Part shown: one piece after another, positions 16,382 to 25,056 of the stretch | Layout of the letters: every line of letters starts with the position of its first letter | Position numbering within the stretch: the first letter of the stretch is position 1 | Source: DASTGO01 sp035719045 | GTDB lineage: Bacteria; Actinomycetota; Actinomycetes; Actinomycetales; Kineosporiaceae | NCBI GenBank assembly: GCA_035719045.1 | Contig: DASTGO010000169.1 | Location: 1-35,254, forward strand | Direction: 5' to 3' | Length of the DNA: 35,254 nt | Notes under the pieces: generated by a model | Databases searched by the model: none | Seen by the model: the letters and a program-made list of their open reading frames with translations, nothing else | Told to the model about the DNA's origin: nothing | Translations under genes and position numbers: made by a program

Positions 16382-17463
16382 ACTTGCTCCTTCTGGGTCA
16401 TCACGTCGCCCCACCGGAGCACCTGCTCGGCGAGTTCTCGGGCAGCTTCGAGATAGGAAAGGGCCCCACTGGAGGCGGGGTCGTACGTCATCACGGTCTG
16501 GCCGTGACTGGGCGCCTCGGAGATCCGGACCGAGCGGGGAACGGTCGTGCGGACGACCTGGTGCGGGAAGTGCGAGCGGACCTCCTCGGCCACCTGAGAG
16601 GAGAGCCGGGTCCGGCCGTCGTACATGGTGAGCAGGATCGTCGACACGTGCAGCGCGGTATTGAGGTGCCCCCGGATCAGCTCCACATGCTTGAGCAGCT
16701 GGGAGAGCCCCTCCAGGGCGTAGTACTCGCACTGGATCGGGATGAAGACCTCGTGCGCCGCCACGAAGGCATTCACGGTGAGCAGGCTGAGACTCGGGGG
16801 GCAGTCGATGAAGATGTAGTCGATCTGCGGGTGCCCGGCGTCCTCACGGTCACTGAGGAAGGTGTGCAGAGCCTTCTGCAGCCGCGTTTCCCGGGCCACC
16901 AGAGAGACGAGTTCGATCTCGGCACCCGCCAGGTCGATCGTCGCCGGCGCACACCACAGGTTCGGGACGTCTGGGCACGGCTGCAGGACCTCACCGAGCG
17001 GCCGGCCCTCGACGATGACGTCGTAGAGACTCGCGACCTCGGCGTGGTGGTCGATGCCCAGCGCCGTCGAGGCGTTGCCCTGCGGGTCGATATCCAGGAC
17101 CAGGACGCGCAACCCGGACTGGGCCATCGCCGCGGCGATGTTCACCGTGGTGGTGGTCTTGCCGACGCCGCCCTTCTGGTTGGCGACGGTGAGGATCCGG
17201 GTCCGCGGCGGAAGGGGGAACGGCCGGCCGACGAGAGTGATCCGGCGCCTGGCGTCCTGGGCCACCTCGAAGGCGAGGGGTGTGGACTCGTCCACGAGGG
17301 GGAGCGACTCGACCAGGTCGGCCCGCTCGCGCTCCTCCAGATAGGGCTTCAGCCCCGGAGTCTCCCAGGACGTCGAGACCTGCGGTGTCGGCGGTTCCCC
17401 GGCCTGGGTGGCTCCCCAGGCGCCCAGGGATCCCGACCGTCCACCGGTCGTGACCTCGTGCAT
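16378..17463 (-). CDS. parA: Chromosome-partitioning ATPase ParA (Soj)
   Basis: A deviant-Walker ATPase that moves ParB-parS complexes over the nucleoid. From ATG 17463 the product is 361 residues. A non-conserved N-terminus of about 90 residues precedes the core TRILTVANQKGGVGKTTTTV (Walker A lysine about residue 102). Then come VLVLDIDPQGNASTALG, IDYIFIDCPPSLSLLT, QCEYYALEGLSQLL and the C-terminal DPASSGALSYLEAARELAEQ. The start was chosen because GGGAG lies seven bases upstream and the length fits the family. However, the same frame stays open to GTG 21417, giving 1,679 residues; see the separate entry. In a core row (16801-16860) 18 of 20 third positions are G or C. It is co-translated with parB through a 4-base overlap. 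Confidence 0.93.
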   Translation of the reverse strand: MHEVTTGGRSGSLGAWGATQAGEPPTPQVSTSWETPGLKPYLEERERADLVESLPLVDESTPLAFEVAQDARRRITLVGRPFPLPPRTRILTVANQKGGVGKTTTTVNIAAAMAQSGLRVLVLDIDPQGNASTALGIDHHAEVASLYDVIVEGRPLGEVLQPCPDVPNLWCAPATIDLAGAEIELVSLVARETRLQKALHTFLSDREDAGHPQIDYIFIDCPPSLSLLTVNAFVAAHEVFIPIQCEYYALEGLSQLLKHVELIRGHLNTALHVSTILLTMYDGRTRLSSQVAEEVRSHFPHQVVRTTVPRSVRISEAPSHGQTVMTYDPASSGALSYLEAARELAEQVLRWGDVMTQKEQV

Positions 17464-18004
17464 TGCGGCGCTCCCGTCGTCGCTTGGGGCTCCTGCTCCC
17501 GAGGGAGAAGTCTGCCGGTGCGTGGGGACCGGTGGTGACTCGGGGCAGGCCGGGAACGCTGTCGTCCCCGTGACTGAGGCAGACGCTACGCCGTTCGAGT
17601 GGCTCCTCGCAGAAAGCACGGCCGCGTCATGTGGACTTTGAGGTTGTACCAAGCGTGGTGGTGCGGTGAGTTGCGGTCGTGAGGGCCGCGCAGGCAGGTC
17701 TGCCCTCTCAAGGGCCGACCGGACGGCTGGGCCAGGCCCGGTGGGTGCACCGGGGTGGGCTTTGCGGGTCCCAGACTCACGGGCGCCCCCCGAAGTGTTA
17801 CACGGGATTCGGTCCGCTGACCGGAGGCCGGGCACTTCTCGCCCCTCGGCACTACGGCCGGATCTCGTGGGTTCCCCCGATCGGCGGAACGGCTCGGGCG
17901 AGTGGTCGGGTGCCGGCTCATCCAGCAACTCCGGCTCACCGAGCAGAGGTATCCGTGTTCCTGAGAGTGATTCCTGGCTTGGACCGACCTGTTCGAGGCA
18001 CCCG

Positions 18005-18018
18005 GTTTCACGGGAAAC
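18005..18018. promoter_or_regulatory. parS-like site 1, GTTTCACGGGAAAC
   Basis: Matches the ParB consensus GTTTCACGTGAAAC at 13 of 14 positions; the central T is G. In the parA frame it reads VSRET. Confidence 0.85.
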
Positions 18019-18186
18019 CACGACCCTCTCGCCTTCCTCGTCGCATCCACCACCCCTCGACGGCCGCGTGTCCCCTGCGCCTTCAGGTGGCCTCAAGTCA
18101 ACGGGCGCCCTGGCCGGGCTGAGGTCCTCCATCACCGGCCTCTCGGCGATCTCCTCTACGAGACCAGGCGTCGGACAAGGACGGTC

Positions 18187-18200
18187 GATCCACGTGACAC
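18187..18200. promoter_or_regulatory. Degenerate parS-like site, GATCCACGTGACAC
   Basis: Matches the consensus at 11 of 14 positions with an intact CACGTG core. It lies within the array, but binding is doubtful; not counted among the thirteen. Confidence 0.3.
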
Positions 18201-18359
18201 TGCCATCCGCAAGGGGATCCCGAGCAGGACGGACCCTTGCTCCGCAGCGCTCTGCAATGGGACTCCCCTGTCCACCCCGCACGGACAAGCCCGGGCTTGC
18301 GTCAAGAGCTGGTTCGGCACCTGGGCCCTGACGCGCGAGTCTCGACTCCCCGGGGACTG

Positions 18360-18373
18360 GTTTCACGTGGAAC
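18360..18373. promoter_or_regulatory. parS-like site 2, GTTTCACGTGGAAC
   Basis: 13 of 14 matches, with an intact CACGTG core and one change in the right arm. It is the only site in the extended parA frame in a different phase, reading FHVK. Confidence 0.85.
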
Positions 18374-18535
18374 GCACTCCCGGGCGACGGCCGGTTTGGG
18401 TCCGGCTCCATCCGTCTGGTCTCGACCGTCCGGCTCTCACGACCACCTCCGGCCCGGAGACTCCGAGCCTGCACGCTCACTGCCATCACGCCCTCTCGCT
18501 GACCCAACTGGGGTCGCTCGCCCGCCTCGTCCACG

Positions 18536-18549
18536 GTTTCACGGGAAAC
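18536..18549. promoter_or_regulatory. parS-like site 3, GTTTCACGGGAAAC
   Basis: 13 of 14 matches, central T to G as in site 1. It reads VSRET in the parA frame and is 531 bases from site 1, a multiple of three. Confidence 0.85.
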
Positions 18550-18694
18550 GGGGACATCCCCGGGGGCGACCTCCCCAGAGCCCCCGTCACTGGATACATC
18601 TCTGAGCACGACCGGCACCAGGGGCCGATCCGCCTCCCGACTCCCCCCGAGGATCCTGGGGGTGCCGGCCACCCCGGACACCTCAGGGGCTTCG

Positions 18695-18708
18695 GTTTCA
18701 CGGGAAAC
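18695..18708. promoter_or_regulatory. parS-like site 4, GTTTCACGGGAAAC
   Basis: 13 of 14 matches, identical to sites 1 and 3. It reads VSRET and lies 159 bases from site 3. Confidence 0.85.
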
Positions 18709-19141
18709 CGACCCCCACCTGCCCGACGCCCACTGACCCCCCAGGCATGGCCGAACCCCAGAGGAACCCGCAGACGCAAGGCCAGCCATGGGAGTCCTCG
18801 TCCGCTCCGAGGCCAACTCCAGGAAACCAACTGGAAGGATCCCGGCAGACGGAGGAGCGACCCACGCCAGTCCGCACGGCTGGAGTACGCCAGGCGCCGG
18901 CTCAGGGGCCCGCCCTTCGGCGAGCACGCGGCCCTCGCCCGATCCCCGCTCAGCTCGGGCCTCCGCTCTCGCCATGTCTGTGGCATGCCGGACGACAGGC
19001 TCGACACCCTCAGCCGGCAAGTCTCCGGCCGTCCGCCCGAACTGCGCGTCCCCGAATGCTCGAAGTCCAGTCGCGGTGTGGGGGGCGCCTTCGGTTCCCC
19101 GTGCACAGACACGTGGGTCGCCGACTTCTTCCCCACGCCTG

Positions 19142-19155
19142 GTTTCACGGGAAAC
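19142..19155. promoter_or_regulatory. parS-like site 5, GTTTCACGGGAAAC
   Basis: 13 of 14 matches, the same variant and orientation as sites 1, 3 and 4. It reads VSRET in the parA frame. Confidence 0.85.
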
Positions 19156-19324
19156 AGGGATCGATCGCGCAGCCCCCTGCTGACTCGGCCCTCCGTGCTG
19201 GAGCTCCAGCACACGCTCACCCGATTCCGAAGGTGCTATCCGCCCCTGCAGGCGCTTGACGCCCGCCAGGCGACCGGAAGTTGCGCCAGAGCTTCTTGAG
19301 TCCCGCACGCCTTCTCTGCTCGCC

Positions 19325-19338
19325 GTTCCACGGGAAAC
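19325..19338. promoter_or_regulatory. parS-like site 6, GTTCCACGGGAAAC
   Basis: 12 of 14 matches; it has the CACGGG core plus a T-to-C change in the left arm. It reads VSRGT in the parA frame. Confidence 0.7.
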
Positions 19339-19570
19339 ATCTGCCTCGCGGACAGCATCCGCGGCTGGCTCGCTCCACTTCCGTCCAGCCTCAGCCGTTC
19401 CCGAGAGGGCGAAGTGTTCACCGGTGAGTTTCTCGCCTGCGCCCATCACTACGGGCGGACCGCAACTACGTGAAGCCATCCCGGGCTCATCGCTGCTGCG
19501 GACCCCCCGCTTCGCCTTCCCCTCCTGAGTCGACTGCTCCCGAGACGGGCCCACGGTTCCGGGGATTCCG

Positions 19571-19584
19571 GTTTCACGTGGAAC
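19571..19584. promoter_or_regulatory. parS-like site 7, GTTTCACGTGGAAC
   Basis: 13 of 14 matches with the palindromic CACGTG core, same sequence as site 2. It reads VPRET in the parA frame. Confidence 0.85.
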
Positions 19585-20776
19585 CCACCCCCGGCCTTCG
19601 CTCCGTTCCGAGACCCGCGCGTTGGCCGCCACCCCCAGATGGCTCTGATCGACGGCAACCCCTGCAGGCTGGGACTCCCGTTCTGCGCTGTTGCCACCGC
19701 CTCTCAGGCCGCCCAGTGCCAGCGCGCCAGGGGCAGTCGGGCCCGCCGACGGTGACCCCGCAGTCCCCAGCGCATCCTCGGTCGCTCCCGGCTTCTCAGT
19801 GGCCAATGCAGTCGTCTTCGCGGCTACTCCCGACCTCCCTCCGCCGGCCATCTCTCGGACCCCGAGGGGACCGCGCCTGAGAAGGTCCGCAGTCTCGGCC
19901 GCGACTTTCAGGTCGACGCCCCCGCCGCTCGTCGACCTGTCCCCAGCAGGGTTCGCTGCGGCCGGCCCCCACGGGAGCGGCCGTTCAGACTCACCGCCGT
20001 CCACACTGCACGCTCCCTCAGCCACACGCTCGCTCCGGCCGAGAGGTTCCGACCCCATCTCGGCGCCGTGCCCCTGCGTGGGAGTCGTCGGTGAGCCTGC
20101 CGTCTCGCCGCCCAGCCGCGGCGTCACCGCCAGAACCGTGCTCGGGTCGGCATGTCCGGCGCCCCCCTCCGTGGCACCGTCGCCTTCGAGGGGCTCGGCC
20201 CCAGTGGCGGCGCCCACCCCGCGGCCGCGTCCGCTCTGTGCCTGTGCTCCCCCGACCGCACCACCCTCGGTTGGCGAATCTGAGGCCGCGACCGCTGAGT
20301 TCGCCGGCCCGCGCATCTCTGACGCACGAAGTCCGGGCCGCTCTCCTCCCGGAGACCCGCACGCCAAGGCCAGACCGAATCCAGGCTGTGCGGTCAGGCC
20401 TGTGCTGACGCTGGTGTCAGAAATCGAGGCCTCCTGACCCGCTATCGCCTCTTCGTCGTCCCGACCCTCGAGTAGTTGGGGGAGTCCCTGACCACCTGCC
20501 AACAGATCGGGCCCCAGAGCTTCCGAGGGGGTTCCCGCACCATCCCGCATAGGTCGGCAGCCCGGCCAGTCGTGGTCGGCAGCCGTACCCCTGGCCTGTG
20601 CACTCAAGCCCCCGAGCTGACGAACGCAGTCGGCCGACGTCATGGCGCGGCCTACGATTCCGTTCCACGGCCCGCGAGTCTGAGACAACTCCGCCGACAG
20701 TGCACCTAGGTTTCGGAACGCATTTCCAGACGCCCCGAGGCCTGCTGGTCGTTCCTGCTCGCCAACCACGTACGCC

Positions 20777-20790
20777 GTTTCACGTGAATC
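20777..20790. promoter_or_regulatory. parS-like site 8, GTTTCACGTGAATC
   Basis: 13 of 14 matches with an intact core; the only change is in the right arm. It follows the largest gap of the array (1,206 bases from site 7) and reads DSRET. Confidence 0.85.
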
Positions 20791-21202
20791 CGAAGGACTG
20801 GCGATGGTGTCTGGCCTGCTTCTCCGGCCGCCCTCCCGCACTACGGCGCTGGTCTCGCGCGGCGACTCGCCCCCTGACCGTTCACCGTCAACTCCGCTCG
20901 ACCTGAGGTTGGACGCCGCTTCCGATCGGTCCAGGCGCGCCTCAGCAGCCCGCAGTTCCCCAAGGATTCGCTCCTCCTGCGCCCTTCGCGGCCGTCCCAT
21001 CCCGCCCGGATCCACCGAGGCTCCGGGCCGCGGGCCGTCCGGGCAGTGGCCACCGGGGATCAGCTCATCCCCCGTGCACCCGGCACCAGGCCCACCGCGG
21101 TCTCCGGAGTCACTCATCGCCCACGGAGGCATCTGCTCGGCCATCGGCGCGCCCACGGTGGAGCGGATCGCGGTCGGCGTCCTGACCTCCGCCAGAGCCC
21201 TG

Positions 21203-21216
21203 GTTTCACGGGAAAC
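21203..21216. promoter_or_regulatory. parS-like site 9, GTTTCACGGGAAAC
   Basis: 13 of 14 matches, the CGGG variant again. It reads VSRET and is the site closest to the N-terminus of the extended parA frame. Confidence 0.85.
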
Positions 21217-21600
21217 CTCATCTCCGGGCCCCCTCCGCTCACCCCCGTACAGACCCCGTCCGTCCGCGCCACGCATCAGCTCACGGCTGCGCCCATCGCC
21301 CGTCACCGGCCCGGCTTCACTTTCTGTCTCGCCTTCGGCGTCGCAGACCCACACAGGCTCCGTCACCGCTCCGTCTCCCTCAAGCTCTTGAGGCCCGGCT
21401 CTCAGTGAACGCTCCACGGCTGGCCTGGCCCATCTCGCGGCTCCATCGCGGCTTCATCCACCGCAGGACGCCTCGACTTCCCGAACACCCGCTCCATCGG
21501 CACGTTGAGCCGAAAGAGTGAGCCCCCTGAACGGACGAGTTCATGGAATCGTCCAGCCCTTCCCCACCCCCCACCCAACCCCCGGGCCCGTCGGCCTCCC

Positions 21601-21614
21601 GTTTCACGTGGATC
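21601..21614. promoter_or_regulatory. parS-like site 10, GTTTCACGTGGATC
   Basis: 12 of 14 matches with an intact core. It lies outside the extended parA frame, in a different phase from the eight coherent sites. Confidence 0.7.
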
Positions 21615-21699
21615 GAGGTACGGGGCCGCGCTTGCCCGCCGAACGAGAGGCGCGTCAGGCTCGGAACGGGGTCGGCACAGTCAATGGGTCCGGCCCGTC

Positions 21700-21713
21700 G
21701 TTTCACGGGAAAC
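21700..21713. promoter_or_regulatory. parS-like site 11, GTTTCACGGGAAAC
   Basis: 13 of 14 matches, sixth copy of the CGGG variant and in the same orientation. It is only 99 bases from site 10, the closest pair in the array. Confidence 0.85.
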
Positions 21714-22123
21714 CGAGCGACACCCCCGGCCACACGTCCCTGGCCCCCAGCTCTCCGAGATCCGTCCTCGACTTCTCGGCCATCCCACATGCCTCTCCCC
21801 GGGGCCACTCTGCGCCTCCCGATTTCGCCTGGCGGCCAACCGTGGGATCGCCTCGACATCTTGCGGCAACTCATCCCGCCCCCCATGCACCCGCATCTCC
21901 GGACGTGAACTCCGGACCCACGCCACCCCGCGTACCAGCCTCAGAGGACATGCGATACTCCGCCGACAGCATGCAGGCGCCCGGGCGGGTCTCCAGCAAG
22001 GCCACAGCAGCCCCTCATGGCGGAGCCAGGTGGGCACGAGAATGCCGCCGGGGGGGCACCCACGTGCCGTCCAACGTCGGAGCTGAGCTTCGAGACGCGC
22101 GCCCAGTTGTCCAGGGACTCCCG

Positions 22124-22137
22124 GTTTCACATGAACC
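22124..22137. promoter_or_regulatory. parS-like site 12, GTTTCACATGAACC
   Basis: 12 of 14 matches; the core is CACATG and the right arm has one further change. Confidence 0.65.
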
Positions 22138-22283
22138 CTCTCCGCCCGTGCCCCCGGCCTCGCAGCAACTCCCCCGGAAGCCACTCCGAGGCATCACCAT
22201 CCGGTACCTGCGGCCCACCCTGTCTCATTCGGTCAGGGGAGCGTCGCCCAGCGGCAATGCAATCCAGCCCCGGCCACCCTCAG

Positions 22284-22297
22284 GTTCCACGTGAAAC
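22284..22297. promoter_or_regulatory. parS-like site 13, GTTCCACGTGAAAC
   Basis: 13 of 14 matches with an intact core and right arm. It is the last site seen before rsmG, about 2 kb from that gene. Confidence 0.85.
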
Positions 22298-24333
22298 CCG
22301 GCCCATCACCCGTCCGAGGGATCACCCGCTTGGCTCAACCCCAGCCGTGCCTCACCGCCAGGTCCCCTCGTGGCGTCACCGGATCCGCCCGAAACGGGGA
22401 GAGTGGCGACTCTCGCGGACAGCGTCCTTGGCATGAGTTCCCGAGTGGCCAAGGGAGCCGTCCGACCTCACGTGTCAACGAGCGGCAAACCAACTCGGCC
22501 GGCTCTGCCACACTCCTTCGGGATCGTTCGTCTCCCCGACCGGCAGAGCCTCACCACATGTCCCGGGAACGCTGCCCGCCCCGCGGATCCACCACACACG
22601 CTCCGCGAGTCCCGGTCACCACGACGGCCATTTCCCCTGGCCCCGAGACGGGTCACGCGACCGGTCGACAGTCATCCGGCAGTCGTTGATCCACACACCA
22701 GGGCCGCCCGGCGCCATCGGCAACGTCTTTCGGCGGACCCGCCCCTACCTGCCCGCGGGGTGCCCGGCCCTGCCCCCAGTTCCTCCCGGACTGACGGGCC
22801 GCCTCCGGGGTGGGCCAGGCGGTTCGACCTGGTGCGCCTGCCTCTCGGGGAGTCCACCCTGCAGCGCCCTCACCGACAGCAGGCCGCCCACCCGCCACTA
22901 CAGGCAGGTCCGAGACCCCAGGTAGACCATCCCGGCAAGGGCCCGCCCGTGAGTCACCCAGGACGCCGTGCAGGGCCTCGTCGTTACCTCGTGCGCCCCC
23001 GCCTCGCGACCCCGGCGCAGGCCAGCCTTGCCCTGCGCCGCGCAGCCCACGGCCGCGTGTCGGCGACGCAAGTATCACGCCCGGCCCACGCACCACCGGG
23101 CCCACGCACCACCCCATCTCCGGAGGCGGGGAGCACACCGCGAATGGCCGGTCCGTCCGCGGCTCCACCCTTCCCCGAAGCCCTGGCGATAGCACCTCGG
23201 CACTTTGCGCCTCGCCTCCCGCTCGCCTCCGCCAGACACTTCCCCCCGGAGCCCTCCGCCCGACAGTCTCTGCTCCCGTCCCGTGGACCCTCCGTCGCCT
23301 CCCTGTGGCGTCATCCGCGCTCAGGCCCGGGTGAGCAGGGGAGAACTCCTGCCCATACCCATCCATGCCACGACTCATACCCGCCTGGGACGACCATCCG
23401 AGCCCGCCCAGACCCACTGATCGCCCGTCTCAGCGCCCCACCAGCGCTTCATCCGCAAACCAGGCATCGACCTGATCCGCACCCGACCTCGTCCACGCCG
23501 CCGTCCCGGAACTGCCGTGGAGCGGCCCCGGCGCGAACACTCGTGGACCACGGACTCGACCACTCCAAGTACCCACCGCACCGGCCAGGGACACCGACTG
23601 CCGCGGGCTCGTGACCTCGCCACCACGGCATGCAGTGGACCCGGAAGACTCGCTGCCCCGGCAGTCACCGGCCCGCCGGCACCCGACCGTGATGCCCGCG
23701 CACCAGACCTGTGCCGGGTACCGCACATCGCGACGCCGATGCCGCCTCCGCCGGACGCCTGCGTATGCCCCGCCCCCGGCGGGCAGCGCACCGCCCCATC
23801 GCGCACCTGAGCCGGTCCCACCTGGCACCACGAAGCGCGACGCAGGGATCAGACCGGAGCCTCCCGGTCCCCTCGAGGGTGGTCACCTCTCGCCGTCGAG
23901 CACTGTTCATGTCGGCGGCGCCGGACCACTGACCCTGTGACGACGAATGGCCGTCGATAGGTGATCAAGACTGGGACGGCGCAGACCGTTGAGCGCCTGC
24001 TCCCCGGTCACCCGGCCGAGGTGCTGCCTGACCTCAGCGGACCGGCCCCTGGACCCCCGCGCCACGCTCCCTACGCCCCCGTACGTCACGGTCGCTCACT
24101 GCGTCGCAGTCGCTCAGGCCAGGCGTCGACGGGGGACCGGGGCTCGAGGAAGATCCGGCCCTCCTTGCTCCACGCACTCACCCCACCGACTGGCGGCTCA
24201 CGGCTCACGGCGCTCTGCCCGGCTCAGCGGAGAGCCCGCTGCCAGGGTCTGGGCCGGGCAGGCGGGGGAGGGGAACCGCAGCCCCAGTACGTACGCCCAC
24301 CGACATCCGGGCCCCCGAAGACCAGGCCGACGG
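22298..24333. other. Gene-free segment between the last parS-like site and rsmG
   Basis: I see no recognisable gene, RNA or repeat here. Open frames exist on both strands (the longest covers 22370-23614 on plus), but their products are Pro/Arg/His/Ser-rich on one strand and Gly/Arg-rich on the other. The codon-position G+C pattern changes from row to row: one row (22801) looks periodic, two others (23041, 23161) do not. The plus strand is markedly C-rich, for example 32 C against 12 G at 23221-23280. Confidence 0.6.
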
Positions 24334-25038
24334 TCAGCTCCGGGCTCGGCCGCGGCCGCGGGACCGGCGCGCCGTGTGGGGCTGGTGGCCCAGTTCGACC
24401 CGCACCACCGTCGTGGCCTGTTCCAGCGTCGGCTCCCCGACCTGGACGACCTCCCAGGAGGCGGCGCCCGCTCGCCGCAACTGCGCCTCGGAACGGTCCA
24501 GTTCCTCACCCGCAGTGCGGCCCTTCACCGCCAGCAGGATCCCTCCAGGCCGCAGTAGCGGCAGGCACCAGCCCGCCAGCACGTCCAGCGAAGCGACCGC
24601 ACGTGCGGTCACCACATCAGCCCCGAGCCTGCCCGCGTACTCCTCCGCCCGTCCCCGGCAGACCGTCACCTGCTGCAGCTCGAGGTCATCGACCACTTCC
24701 TGCAGCCACTCGACACGGCGCAGCAGGGGCTCCAGCAGGGTGATCCGCAGATCCGGTCTCAGGATCGCCACCGCGATGCCCGGTAGTCCCGCCCCGGAAC
24801 CGACGTCGACGACCTGCGCCCCCGGCGGGATCAGCCCCTCGACCACGGCGCAGTTGAGCACATGCCGCTCCCACAGCCGCGGAATCTCCCGCGGACCGAG
24901 CAGACCACGAGACACCCCCGTCGTGGACAGGTGCCCAACGAAACGGCGGGCCGACTCGATCCGGTCCCCGAAAACGGCGGCCACCGCCGCACCCTCCTCG
25001 GGTACGGCGGTGGCCTCAGGTCCCTCGACCATGCTCAT
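24334..25038 (-). CDS. rsmG: 16S rRNA (guanine-N7)-methyltransferase RsmG (GidB)
   Basis: RsmG methylates a guanine of the 16S rRNA 530 loop (G527 in E. coli numbering), using S-adenosylmethionine. The 234-residue protein has the family's LWERHVLNCAVV segment, the SAM-binding motif VVDVGSGAGLPGIAVAI and the later RAVASLDVLAGWCLPLLRPG and AVKGRTAGEEL motifs. The C-terminus ends in a short Arg-rich tail. The ATG at 25038 lies 18 bases after the jag stop; a second ATG two codons in is equally possible. It is the last gene of the rpmH-to-rsmG block. Confidence 0.95.
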   Translation of the reverse strand: MSMVEGPEATAVPEEGAAVAAVFGDRIESARRFVGHLSTTGVSRGLLGPREIPRLWERHVLNCAVVEGLIPPGAQVVDVGSGAGLPGIAVAILRPDLRITLLEPLLRRVEWLQEVVDDLELQQVTVCRGRAEEYAGRLGADVVTARAVASLDVLAGWCLPLLRPGGILLAVKGRTAGEELDRSEAQLRRAGAASWEVVQVGEPTLEQATTVVRVELGHQPHTARRSRGRGRARS

Positions 25039-25056
25039 CGCCGCCGGCGCTCCGGC

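Larger units (their letters stand above)
17464..21417 (-). other. Stop-free upstream extension of the parA reading frame, carrying nine parS-like sites
   Basis: From GTG 21417 to the parA ATG the parA frame has no stop for 1,318 codons (nearest upstream stop 21454-21456). The hypothetical product is Gly/Ala/Arg/Ser/Glu-rich, with no domain and no hydrophobic segment. Nine parS-like sites lie inside. Eight are in one codon phase, reading VSRET (five sites), VSRGT, VPRET or DSRET; the ninth reads FHVK. Against real coding, in five 60-base rows (17701, 18661, 18901, 19741, 20041) G+C at codon positions 1, 2 and 3 was 77, 73 and 75 of 100. The parA core and the murJ extension gave 90% and 95% at position 3. 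Known ParA proteins of Streptomyces and Mycobacterium carry a short N-terminus containing one VSRET, so parS inside parA has precedent, but not at this size. Confidence 0.5.

Noticed and set aside
18367..19299. 310-codon plus-strand frame across several parS-like sites
   Set aside because: No ribosome binding site, no recognisable motif, and composition like the rest of the interval.
20846..20865. Further degenerate parS copy encoding SPRET in the parA frame
   Set aside because: Only about half of the 14 consensus positions match; the resemblance is mainly at protein level.
18005..22297. CRISPR array
   Set aside because: The repeated units are only 14 bases, near-palindromic and irregularly spaced by 99-1,206 bases; they match ParB sites instead.
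22465..22478. CTCACGTGTCAA, a possible fourteenth parS
   Set aside because: Only the central CACGTG and a few bases match (8 of 14).
22370..23614. 414-codon plus-strand frame in the gene-poor interval
   Set aside because: The product is Pro/Arg/His/Ser-rich without any motif, and third-position G+C is inconsistent between rows (18, 14 and 12 of 20).
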